This document shows positions 54,064 to 64,000 of a stretch of DNA of 64,000 nucleotides, piece after piece (position 1 is the first letter of the stretch; the number at the start of each line of letters is the position of its first letter). The notes under the pieces are model-generated. The model was not told the origin of the DNA. It saw nothing but the letters and a program-made list of their open reading frames with translations, and did not search any database. A program made the position numbers and the translations under genes. The DNA is from Tricholoma matsutake (Eukaryota > Basidiomycota > Agaricomycetes > Agaricales > Tricholomataceae): positions 3,534,001 through 3,598,000 of the forward strand of contig AP026539.1 in the NCBI GenBank assembly GCA_026075535.2, given 5' to 3'.

Positions 54064-54259
54064 TGTAACCATGCATCCCGCCATCACCACAGTCAGCAGG
54101 TACATACACAGTCATGTGACCACATGTAGATATCCATGTAGGCTACAGACTGTTCATGGTTCCATACCACTGCTATAGATTGTGTTGCCCATGCTTTGGG
54201 GCTCTTCTCCTGTGTTTGCCAAGTCTCTGCACTGTCTGCATTGAGACTGTACATCTCCA
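54064..54259 (+). repeat. LARD 3' LTR
   Basis: Starts TGTAACCATGCATCCC after a purine-rich GTAGGGGGCACA and ends ACATCTCCA. Nearly identical in order to 51663-51853. Confidence 0.82.
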
Positions 54260-54298
54260 ACATCAATAAGAAATGCAGCGTGAGGGCTTGGGGACACG

Positions 54299-56496
54299 GT
54301 GGATCATGAGATGGGTGCATGGTGTGATACCATGGTGCTCATTCAAGAGAAGGGCCCAGGTCCTGGATTTAGCCAGGACGAATGGAACAAGTTTGTTTGC
54401 TGGTTAGCCGGGGGTATTACCGATGTGGGAAATGAAGGAACACTGCTCGACAAGGCTCAGAGGATGCTACCTCCAAAGGATTTTGAGCCTCACAAGTGGA
54501 AGGTTTTCTTCACAGTGGCGGAGGTGGACCTGGCTAGAGCAGGCAACACATCATTCGGAACAATGAAACATTCTGAGATGAAAGTGGAATTGTCACCTTC
54601 AACGCCGGATAGGTTGAAGAAGGTGGAAGCAAGCCTGGAATTGCCATGCCAACCAGGTGAATTGATTGAATCAGAGGAACAATGATGGAATGCCATCAAA
54701 AGATTAAGTAATCTGCCACAAGTAGCAAATGATGCAGTGACATCGTCATCAAGTGGGAATTCCTACTTCGGAAATGGAAAAGATGAAGTTGGGGAGCGAG
54801 TAGCCCACCAGAGGATCTGTATCTCACAAATAAAGGAGACAGGACAAACCTCAGTGCTGGACCAAGGGATTTTTTTCAATCACGATAACTGGCCCAGGGA
54901 TACTAGACCTGAGCAACAGCTCAAGAGGGAGAGTATACCACCAGTTAGTGGTAAGGACTGGAAGGATCAGGCAGGTAAGAGAGGCAAGACCATTAAAAGA
55001 GAGGGATCCAGAGGAAAACTGCCCAAGAGACCACCTGGGAATGGACAAGGAGGTCAAGGTAGAGGTGGGAATGATGGGGATCCATCAGATAGCAGTGATG
55101 ACAGAAGTGGACTGCCCACTGATGATGAAGAAGATGTGAAAGGGAGGCAACCCCATCTGCTTGGATATAGCGCAGAACCGAGGGACACACCTTGGACATT
55201 GGCCTATAATATCCCATATATATGGGCATTGACCTTGGAACTAGATGCATATAAAGGTAGAGTAGCACCTCAACCTACGAAACATCTTAGGGTGATACAT
55301 GATAAGTATCAAAACCTGATAGAAAGACAGGTCAGCCAAAGGGTCAACCATAATCAAACAAAACCACCAAAGGTACCAGAGCCTAAGGTGTATGAAGGCG
55401 AAGAGGACACCAAGGTTTTCAAGAGGTGGCTAGTAAGCCTCCTCAGGTGGTTTCACATAAACTGGTTCTGCAGACCAGAAATGGACTTGGAATGCATAGT
55501 ATGCATGGCCATATTCCTTCAAGGGACTGCCTTGACATGGTATAATGACAATATTGATGGCATGAACCATCAACAAGAAGCATGGTTGTTCACAACGGTA
55601 ATAACTGGGCTGTATGACCATTTTATACACAATGCTGCCTTAGGGGTAGTGACAGATAACTTCTGGAGCACAACATATGCCCCAAACAAAGGAGTCATGG
55701 CATTCTACCAATGACTGACTAGATACATGGATCAGATAGTGAGACCACCTGATAGGTATATGTTCAGGACTACGTAATGAGGCTTCCAAGGAAAATCTTT
55801 GAGCATTTGCTCAGTAGAGACATGACACTGGAGTATTCCAAGATGGAATCCATACTCCACCACATGAGAAAGGTGGAAGAAATCACCATACAGATGCATT
55901 ATTGGAATGAACAAAGGATGATAAGAGCAACAAAATATGCTGCTAGAGAGAATGCCATGTGAAAACCATATGGTGATAGCGAATATCAAAAGCCTGTTGA
56001 ATGACAGGACAACCAACAAAACGTGTCAGGAAGTAATGGCCAACAGAAGGAGACATACCAAAGGGCATGGAGCAAGCCAGACCAGCCAACAAGAATGGAA
56101 CATTCTACATCAAAAGCAAAAGAACCCAATAAAATGATGGGAACTGCTAGAAGGAATATTTCTTTGGGAGTGAAGAAATGTTTCAATTGTGGGGAACTTG
56201 GCCACATGGCCAAAGACAAGAAATGTCCATCCAAGAAGAAAGGCAAAGGTATGTCCACACAGATGTATGCAGCAACAGAAGTGATCCAAGAGGATGGGGA
56301 GAGGAAGACCTCTCTGAGGAAAAAGAAGAGGAGGAGGACCTTCCTGGAGAAGGGGAAGATAAAGAAGATAATCCTTACAAGGGTTCACAGTATAGCTCTG
56401 AGGGAGAGGAATTCAAATTCAACAACCTCAATCCCCAAGAAGAGAGAGATGATGATGATAGAAGGGGAGCATGTATGCACTCTGAACAGAATTAGA
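54299..56496 (+). pseudogene. Gypsy-3 gag with zinc knuckle
   Basis: Capsid protein of a third Gypsy family. Reads GFSQDEWNKFVCWLAGGITD, FEPHKWKVFFTVAEVDLARA, later EDTKVFKRWLVSLLRWFHIN, FLQGTALTWYNDNIDGMN and TTVITGLYDHFIHNAA. Past stops near 55712 and 55776 come RLPRKIFEHLLSRDMTLEYS and a canonical CCHC knuckle CFNCGELGHMAKDKKC (56181-56228). The 5' end is cut by the LARD 3' LTR 40 bp upstream. A TGA at 54683-54685 splits the frame. Confidence 0.85.
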
Positions 56497-56539
56497 TGAG
56501 GAGAACCTTGTCAACAGGGATAGTTGGGAGTTTGAGGAG

Positions 56540-57414
56540 ATGAATGACTTGTCATCAGAGGAAGAGGACTTTCCTCTATTGGTAGAAGTATCAGATACTG
56601 ATGAAGATGTCACATTTGATGATGATACAGATGAAGGAGGATGGGGAGATAATGATGAAGAGTCATCAGAATTTTCTGACTCTGACAAACATGACAAAAT
56701 TGTCTATGAACCAAAGGTGCTGATCACGGCCTTAAGAACAGGGGAGGAATTACCCCCACCAAAGGTAAAGAAGATAGTAGATGAAAGATTGTCAACTAAG
56801 ATAAGGAAGTCCAGCAAAGTACTGGACAGACCAGTACAGCTGAAGGATGAAGCAAAGAGCTTCATCGTAATGGTGAAACTGAATGGGCAAGCAGTGGTAG
56901 TGCTGCTGGACTCAGGGTGTACCATGGATGTGGTATCACCAGAGTTAGTACATGTCATGGACCTAAATGTCTACGAATTGACTGAACAAGTCCCAGTGCA
57001 GTTGGGGACAAGGGGAAGTCAAGCAAAAATAAACTATGGCATGAAGATGTGCATAAAATATGGGCACATAGATATACAACACTATTTTGATATAGTGAAC
57101 ATCGATAGATACAATGTAATCTTGGGAATGGTATTTATGAGAAAGCACAGTATCGTGCTAGATTTCAATAAGAATGAAATCAGACATAAGAAAGAAGTGC
57201 TCCTGGCATCATGGGAGAGCCCAGATGTGTACCTATTGGTATGCAGGCAAGCCTTGAGGTTTTGGGAAGATGGACAGGGAATAAAAGAACCTGTCAAGAA
57301 GGTGGGGATGCAGAAAGGCACCAACAAATGACTGGAATGCAGTGAGAATGCCCCACCTAGGATCAAAAAACTGCCAGATAAGAAGCGTATACTGATCATC
57401 AAGGAGGAGATTGA
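56540..57414 (+). pseudogene. Gypsy-3 retropepsin, cut before RT
   Basis: After an acidic linker (MNDLSSEEEDFPLLVEVSD), the protease reads SFIVMVKLNGQAVVVLLDSG, CTMDVVSPELVHVM and RYNVILGMVFMRKHSIVLD. The DSG active site and ILGMxFM landmark are present. The text APPRIKKLPDKKR follows after a TGA (57329-57331). At 57415 the Gypsy-2 leader begins, so RT and integrase of this element are missing. Confidence 0.85.
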
Positions 57415-58650
57415 TGATAGGTGGTCTCTTTGGCTCAAGGGCCAATTCAGCATTACAACCACATTCTAATCACATTGCTTAACTCCCACAAAGTCCCAGA
57501 AACAGTGTGACCACCCTCAACCAAGTTTATTGATCCTGATATTACATTGACCACCTCAAAGCATCACTAGCAACATTGACCATCCTTCAAAACTACATTG
57601 CATGACTCTGGGACTACCTAGGAACATTTTACAAACCCTCTGAACAAACGTTGAATGTATCTGATCACTTTGACTATGATCGACCGAAATTGAATATCCT
57701 TGGTCATCATTGACCGATATCAATCGAACTCGAACAACTTCAAATGACATCGGGCACCATGTTTGTTGACTCAATGATCAAGTACAATGCACTCTACCTC
57801 GTGCTCAGACCTGCTGATAGTAGGACAGCCTTGTTCCAAGCCCTTATTGCATACAGAACCTGCTGGGCGGGTTATCACAACATTTAGCACAGTCCCTACA
57901 CAAAGGACAGTCTCCTTTTGGTTTCCTCTTCTTATTACTCCTGCATCAGATGATACATCACCTTCTTGTTCGAACTCTAGTCTCATTTTGGCCTCATGAT
58001 CTATATCATATCCTTTTGCCTCATGTTCCTACACATGTTCCTATACCATTTTGGGAAGTTTCTCTTAAAACATATAAAAGCCTGTAGTATCTACCTTGTA
58101 ACAGCAGAAAAAAAAGGGAATGATCTTTGTACATTGCCTCACATAAAGTCTTAAAAGTCCAAACTCTTTTCTAGTTTTGAAGACCTTCTATGAGTTTTCT
58201 CAATCATTGAGAAACCTCTTCGACTAGCATCACTCTTGATTGACCATCATCCTACTTAAGTCCCGACATTTGAAATCAATCCAACACATCACAGTTATTG
58301 ACTATCTTCCTTTGATATGATTTTCCATCAATAAACTCCTTGAAATTCACATATCAACTTTCATTGATATAAGTCACTCGACATCATTTTTATCAATCTT
58401 CATCGACCTTCATTGATATCAATTGATCCCACATCGGACCTCACCAAGTGCCTTCCTCTCTCATCGGACTACCTCTACAGCCAATATTAACCAGTAGCCT
58501 TATGATTGGTCTGACCATGGATATTGAGAACATCTTGTGCCCCTCCTCTGACTTGCATAACATCATTGATTGCCTCATTGGCATATTTGTTGGTTTTTCT
58601 GGGTCAAGTATCATCATTTTTGGAGCCCACTGCAAGGGTTTCTGAATCAT
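57415..58650 (+). repeat. Gypsy-2b 5' LTR or leader
   Basis: Starts TGATAGGTGGTCTCTTTGGC and matches the minus-strand copy at 51662-50445 throughout. It includes CAGACCTGCTGATAGTAGGA (57808), ATTGCATACAGAACCTGCTG (57846) and AAGGGTTTCTGAATCATTTC (58634). It interrupts the Gypsy-3 element. Confidence 0.65.
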
Positions 58651-58888
58651 TTCATTGTTGAACCAATCTTGACTTCCTTGGCTTCAGCCAACAGCAGACT
58701 GCCTTTGACAACTCGCAACCTCCAACACTCCTGAACAACCAGGAAGTAATCAATGACCTCTACCTGAACCTGAATCTGAAGATAAACCTTTGACTGCAAC
58801 TCTGCATATCCCAACACCACTGCCTCCATCCACCTTCCTGACCTCTTTAACTTCAAACTTAAACCCTACCTTTATATTGCAACCAACA

Positions 58889-60110
58889 ATGGCAGCACCA
58901 GCTCAGACAACTAGCATTATGCCTTGCAGTCACTTGACTGCTCCTAAATTCAACCCTAGTCAACCTCGAGAGCTCCGATGATACTTTGAGGAGCTTGAGT
59001 TGTTGTTCCCAACCTGCGGCATTACTAGCCCTGACTTGATGAAGAAGCACACCTGCCGCTATCTCGACATCAACTCTTCCAAACTCTGGGAATCACTTCC
59101 AGAATATCAGCCCAGCACTTCATTCAATGTGTTTTGAATGGCAGTACATAAACTCTATCCCAGCTTGGAAGATGAACGCAAGTGGAGCATATCGGACATG
59201 GACAAATTAGTGGGAGAACAACTACGCATTGGGCTATTCAACACAAACAATCTAGGAATGTATTATCGGGTGTTCTATAACATTACTCACTTTCTCTGAA
59301 CAAAGAATAGGATCTTGGAAGCAGAGCTTATGTTTGAGGATCCCAACCCAGTTTATGGACCTGAATTGTGCAGTGACTCAAACTTAAATTTCCTGACCAC
59401 TATACCGATGATCCCTATCCACTCAATGATATTCATGATGCGGTGAAGTTTGTTTTAGCAGGTTCAAACACCTCAAACTTGGTACTCCATCAGTCGACTT
59501 CACCCTTAAACTCAAACATTGGCAGTATGGAAACATTGTCACCTGGGATTATTACAATCAAAGCCAAAGACTTGAATGCAATGTTCGAACAATTTGCTAG
59601 CACCAACACTATGCAGATCACAGGTACAAAGTCGACTACAGCTCCTTGCACTAATTGACAGACAGGCACATATCAATGCACTCCTTTGTATATTTTGTGG
59701 TCTATCGGGGCATTTTATCCCTGATTGTTTGGTTTGTCAGTTGTACTTGAACAAGGGAAAGTGTAAGCGAAATGTGGAAGGAAAAATCATACTTCCAAAT
59801 GGACAGTTCACACCTCAAAATATCCCTGGCAGGTTTATCAAGGAATGCATTGACAAATGGTGGAAATGGATGTAGCACCAGCAGCCACACTTCTATTCAG
59901 TATCACACCATCAGCACCTTCAACAAATTCAACTTTGGCCTCGATCACTTCGATAATAGAGTCAGACATAGTCTCTACACTGGCATTGGACATGAAAGGT
60001 CTTTATCAGAGCTCGACATTGACATCTGATTCCAAAGACAGAATAGCAAGAGATATCTGTGCTTTGAAGTGGTCGACCAGTTTTGCATCCGAACAACGAT
60101 GTTAGTAGTT
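58889..60110 (+). pseudogene. Gypsy-2b gag
   Basis: From the ATG at 58889: MAAPAQTTSIMPCSHLTAPK, RRYFEELELLFPTCG, LMKKHTCRYLDINSSKLWE, SISDMDKLVGEQLRIG, NNLGMYYRVFYNITHFL, zinc knuckle CIFCGLSGHFIPDC (59689-59730) and ILPNGQFTPQNIPGRFI. Stops at 59136-59138 and near 59300 and frame changes show decay. It aligns with the minus-strand gag at 50350-49100. No pol follows; the element is truncated by about 60.27 kb. Confidence 0.82.
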
Positions 60111-60279
60111 CACTTCCTGTGGTGTCAACCACTTCTCCTGCACCTTTGAAGCTCCAGCACTGTCAATGTTGACATCAACAATGGTCAACCCTGTGACTCT
60201 GACTACACCTCCAACATTGACATTGACATCTTCCACATTGTCTACTTTGCCATTGACCAGTGCAGATTATCAGCTTCAT

Positions 60280-61205
60280 CAGGCAAAAAAAACACTTGCA
60301 GTGTTTTGGCCAGTTGGGTATCAGGACTTTTTCCTCTGATGGTCTATCACAAAAGTCACTGGTAATATGGAGGTGGAATCAGAGCATGCTGATGACAGAG
60401 GGGAGGGTATCACCAAAAGTGTTTGAAAGGTAAGTTTACCTCATGTTTGCCATGGAAGAAATCTCATACACTGAGTTCTAGAATATCAGGACATGGTTCA
60501 ATAATCATGGGAACAAAAAAGGCCACAAGGCAGGAAAAGGCTCTGCAATGGTTTTGACCCAATGCATGTACACCAGGCACATAAAATATATTTGCAGATC
60601 TTCTACAATGAACCTTTGAAATCTGAAGTCCTCGCAGAGGTTGAAAGAACAAAAGAGCATCATGTTGTGGTAGCAGCCCATGTTTCACGAAAAGCATTTG
60701 CTGCAGAGTCAGAGGATGTGTGAGCCATGGTGTTTGTGAAAGTAGATGAAGAAAAAAGAGCAAAAGAAAAATTGGCTGAGGCAGCAGAGGTGGATGAAGC
60801 AGCAATGCAAACCATGCTGACACCCAAAGAGTATGCTGAGTAAGTGGTAGAATATGCAAGTGAAGCACCATGAACTTAATTGATGATGCCAGTGGTATTG
60901 CACAATTGCCTGAATTGCTGGATGATTTTGTGCTACAGGCCCACAAGCTCACAGGCTACATTCACAATCCTGGCAGGTGATCCTGATCCAGTACAAAATG
61001 GTCACATCTGCACAATTGGCTATCATCACAGGAAGGATTCCATTAAAAATACATTTTGTGTTGCCTATCCAAAATTTCATGAGGAGACATTGGTACCTTA
61101 CTCAGTGTTCCTTCACAATGTCTTCTGTAAGCCCAAAATTTCAAATAAGAAATGGTAATATTGATGCGCCTTCTCCAGCCCAAGAGGAATGAGCAAAATG
61201 GGCAA
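60280..61205 (+). pseudogene. Unidentified host-like pseudogene, part 1
   Basis: In-frame pieces read AKKTLAVFWPVGYQDFFLW, EVLAEVERTKEHHVVVAAH, VSRKAFAAESEDV-stop-AMVFVKVDEEKRAKE, AAMQTMLTPKEYAE, then in other frames IDDASGIAQLPELLDDFVLQ and KFHEETLVPYSVFLHNVF. Text of this sort recurs in uncharacterised agaricomycete proteins; no function can be named. The TGA at 60721-60723 follows GTG and precedes GCC, where CGA would give Arg. It ends at the solo LTR and may resume beyond it. Confidence 0.45.
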
Positions 61206-61214
61206 TCACCAAGC

Positions 61215-61640
61215 TATAAGGGCAACCTAAGCCTCTAGCAAAGGGAAATCCAAAGTTAAAATTATACTACATAATACAGGGATTGGGGGCGCACCTAGCA
61301 AAGGGAAATCCGAAGAGAAAACTCTAAGGATCCCCTTGCTGATGCCCAGTATATGTGAAGACGACAAAAATCAAATATAACCTAAAAATAGAAAAAGGCG
61401 GAGATAGGCAGATCAAGGCCGCCAAATGACATCATACCAAGGGGTATGTGTCGGAAGGGGTACTCCGCCTCTAAATATAAAAGTGTCAACATGTACAAAC
61501 ATGATAGCAAGGGAAAATTAGTAATAAAATCCGGAAAAATCATAGAAAATGAAGAATAGAAGGAAATGAGGTGGGGAAAAATATAGGACAAACATAAAAA
61601 ATAGGAAAAACACACAGGGCACCCCCCTAGTCCCCTTACA
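61215..61640 (-). repeat. Solo LTR of the TGTAAGG...CCTTATA family
   Basis: On the minus strand it starts TGTAAGGGGACTAG at 61640 and ends CCTTATA at 61215. A 5-bp duplication CAAGC flanks it (61210-61214 and 61641-61645). No polypurine tract or internal element adjoins it, so it is a solo LTR. It is the inverted relative of 7059-7485 and fixes that copy's borders. Confidence 0.9.
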
Positions 61641-61645
61641 CAAGC

Positions 61646-62220
61646 AGACTAGTGCAGAACCCAAGGGGCAGGCCAACCTGTGCAATGATACCTGGGAGCC
61701 CAATGCAGTGGTCAACAATTCTGAGACTGGGGATGGCATGGACCAGATTGATCTCCCCAACGATGCCCATGAAGGGAATTGTGGGGTGTCAAGCAGAGAG
61801 CACAATGTGGATGTAACAGTGGAGAGCACGTGTTTATCAATGGGTGAATATGGGATAGAGGATGAGATAGAGGGTGAAGGATATCATGGAGCGTCAAGTG
61901 GAAAATATGGCAATGTTGGTGATCCAGCCAACACAGCAACAAATGTCGAGAATAGGGCATGCATCTGTCAGAGGGTGCAGTAAGGATGGGGAGGGAGATG
62001 ACCAACAGTCCTGAGCCATTTCCTGACAGTGTTATTGATCCGAGGCTGTTGGAGGAAGCAGTCATGTCTTCACATGCGGTGGCTGTGCCATGCACCACAC
62101 ACCACAAGTTGAAGATGCCACCATGCAGTGCCTGGGTGAACCTATTGAAGATGTCAGTGGACCACGCAAATGGAAGTGACCAGCAAACAAAGAGGTTGTA
62201 CCCCTGACACAAGGCCAAGA
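61646..62220 (+). pseudogene. Unidentified pseudogene, part 2
   Basis: Reads KGQANLCNDTWEPNAVVNNS, ETGDGMDQIDLPNDAHEGN, later PEPFPDSVIDPRLLEEAVMS, KMPPCSAWVNLLK. The composition is protein-like and continues open across the CAAGC site, suggesting one gene split by the solo LTR. No family recognised. Confidence 0.35.
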
Positions 62221-62477
62221 GAGTCTGCCAGCATGGTTGGAGGATTCATGGTTGGAGGATTCATGCAACTACTTGATGAGTGGTGATAGAATCCAATATG
62301 GCAGGCATGCATAGAGATTTGGTTGCAGCTTGAGAAAGACATCAGCTACTACAACATGTCATCAGTAAGTCACCTTCTGATAAATGTGGAGAGAAGCTCA
62401 CTCCACCAAAGGCTCATTTATCTGAAGCGAAACTGCACCCTGGTGAGCTCAGCCATTGGTTACAGACCTGTAAATTC
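62221..62477. other. Short spacer, no gene
   Basis: No motif seen; GGTTGGAGGATTCATG is tandemly duplicated near 62240. Confidence 0.4.
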
Positions 62478-64000
62478 TAGTGTTTAAAGGTCCGGTTGGG
62501 TGGACCAAAAAAACAACTGCAACCCAACTGAACCCAACTGAATGCAACTGGACCATCAGTTGCAGTTGCCCACTTTTGTGGTTGGTTGGGTTGCCAGTTG
62601 CCTTACTTTGAAAATATTTGAAAACTGTTCAAAAACTGGTTGCAATCTGTTGCAACTGGTCTTCTCACAGTATACATAATATTACATATGTACTTGTAAT
62701 TACAGTCAATCCAAAATAATAAATGAATATAGATATCACCAATATTTAAATATAATTACCACTATATAAGGAAATGGGACAAAGCCTGAGGAAAAAGTGT
62801 TTGTTTGGTGGGGCTTTATATAGCCTGTGGCTGCACACAGACCTTTAGGTCATGTGTGCTGCCAAAAAAACAAAGTGGTACCACTTTGCCAAATGGTTCC
62901 CATGACCACCAACCATCAACAACGCCGCTTCCACCCCTCACTCTGCACCCACCCACAACATCCACAGCACCTGCATCAGAAACCCCATGAGTGAGAGGGC
63001 CCAAACGATGAATAGTGTTGTTTGGGCCCTCAGGTATGTTTTATCATTATAATTGATTTCTTTTTTCACTACCAACCCATTTGATTTTGTTTTAGAATCT
63101 TAACTCCTGCTGTCTCCCCACCTCTGTCTCCCTCTCAAGCCCTATGCTGCCACTGCAAGCCTCTGCTCACAGGGTGGCAACAGGCCCCATTTCTGGACAG
63201 CAACACAACAACAACACCAACTGAGAACAACACTGCCACCCAATGCCACGTCACTTAGCACCACCACCCTGCCTACAAGCCACTGCTCATAGGGGGAGAT
63301 GGTGGTGCTGACGATGATGGAAGCCAGGACAATGAACAATGCCAACGAACACCAACACCCATGCCAGCCAACACCAACAAAAGCCAACACCAACACTGAC
63401 ACTAGCGAACACCAATGCTAGTGAACAACAATGCCAATGACAATGCCAATGAATGCCAGTGCCAGCCAACACCAACAACAACAGCAAACACCAACACCAG
63501 CAAACACCAACACCAGCAAACACCAACACCAATGAACGATGAAGGGCGGGACAACAAACAGCACACAACAGGAGGCAACAAACAAATAGTGCAGACGGTA
63601 ATGCAGGGATGATGGGGGCGGTGGGGGGCAGTGGTGGTGTGGCACCCAACAACGGTGTTACCCCACTCTCACTACAAATGTGAGATGACAGGGCCATTTT
63701 ATTTTTTTTCCCTCATTTTATTTTATTTTCGTTCTATTAACAGCCCGTCACCACTGCGAGCATCTGCTCGCAGGGTGTAACATAATTAGTTTTATTTAAT
63801 ATACAATAAATTTAGTTAAAGATGAAATTGGCTGGAAAAACTGGTGCAAACTGGTTTTTTGGGGGCAACCAAACTGACTAGGACTGGTCCTAGTCGGTTC
63901 AGTTGTGGTCCTTCAATTTTGAGTGACAGTTTGGACTGGTTGCAGTCCTGGTTGTCCCTCTTGGAGGTCAAAAAACCAGACTGAACCGGACCTTTAAACA
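62478..64000. mobile_element. hAT-like element, right end at the window edge
   Basis: The left end TAGTGTTTAAAGGTCCGGTT is mirrored by AACCGGACCTTTAAACA, the last bases of the window; only CTA is missing to complete the inverted repeat. Termini and subterminal ACTGG-rich text match the 829-bp element at 26517. The extra length comes from a GC-rich interior (about 62830-63780) with GGGCCCAAACGATG...TTTGGGCCC (62998) and TGCGAGCATCTGCTCGCA (63758) hairpins. No transposase. Confidence 0.8.
63360..63535 (+). repeat. CCAACACCAACA-type minisatellite
   Basis: Repeats of AACACCAACACCAGCAAACA form and the related AATGCCAATGACAATGCC. The minus-strand frame over it gives a Val/Gly/Cys/Trp-rich peptide that is a product of the repeat. 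Confidence 0.7.

Larger units (their letters stand above)
51663..54259 (+). mobile_element. Non-autonomous LTR retrotransposon (LARD-like), about 2.6 kb
   Basis: Direct repeats of about 190 bp at both ends and a single gag-like frame between them; no reverse transcriptase or integrase is present. The text LRLDWDRDPHLLNLSQALHA near 53850 and FDWVEDAESLPIPQP near 53550 resembles sequence known from other agaricomycete repeats. The 5' LTR is cut by Gypsy-2 and the 3' LTR abuts the Gypsy-3 gag. Confidence 0.72.

Noticed and set aside
63287..63697. A 136-codon minus-strand frame that looks like a membrane protein
   Set aside because: It is generated by the CCAACACCAACA minisatellite and is not a gene.

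Overview
The window looks like nuclear DNA of a mushroom-forming basidiomycete (Agaricomycetes). The evidence is short introns of about 50-60 nt with GT...AG borders, a fungal microsomal P450, a multi-exon fungal P-loop ATPase, and transposon families and exon signatures typical of that group. No rRNA, tRNA, CRISPR array or bacterial-style operon was seen. This is a reading by eye; family names come from motifs and remembered family signatures, not from database searches.

Most of the window is repeat-rich, and the genes that look functional sit in one island at about 8.3-18 kb. From the left: (1) 0.6-6.6 kb, a decayed Ty3/Gypsy element with a chromodomain on the minus strand, whose leader carries an array of six hairpins; (2) 6.65-7.49 kb, the 3' end of another Gypsy element plus its LTR; (3) 8.3-18.2 kb, the CpG-richer gene island: a small spliced gene, a large P-loop ATPase, a LINE tail, a complete cytochrome P450, the C-terminal half of an XPG/Rad2-like nuclease and a Cys-rich zinc-finger exon; (4) 18.22-22.36 kb, a PIF/Harbinger DNA transposon with 60-bp terminal inverted repeats and two genes; (5) 22.4-30.8 kb, fragments of the same XPG-like and zinc-finger families broken by a solo LTR, hAT-like termini and a complete 829-bp non-autonomous hAT; (6) 30.8-37.8 kb, an XPG-like pseudogene with a complete Ty1/Copia element (TSD GTGAG) at an intron donor; (7) 37.9-45.2 kb, relics of a second Harbinger, a Helitron helicase and a spliced hAT transposase, with GC-rich hairpin-bearing spacers; (8) 45.3-60.3 kb, two outward-facing 5' halves of one Gypsy family flanking a non-autonomous LTR retrotransposon (LARD-like) and a third Gypsy gag-protease fragment; (9) 60.3-64 kb, an unidentified pseudogene split by a solo LTR, and a hAT-like element whose right end is cut by the window edge.

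The unifying signal is decay. Premature stops in almost every element are TGA codons where the family has a conserved arginine, i.e. CGA to TGA at CpG. One case is proven within the window: the same XPG codon is CGA in the 17 kb copy and TGA in the 22 kb and 37 kb copies. The two Copia LTRs differ by transitions only. This points to CpG methylation and deamination, or a RIP-like process, acting on repeats. Other points of interest are the six-hairpin array, the nested insertion record, the repeated association of XPG-like and zinc-finger fragments with one terminal repeat (CAAGGGGGTTC), and a tandemly duplicated exon-intron unit in the XPG-like gene.
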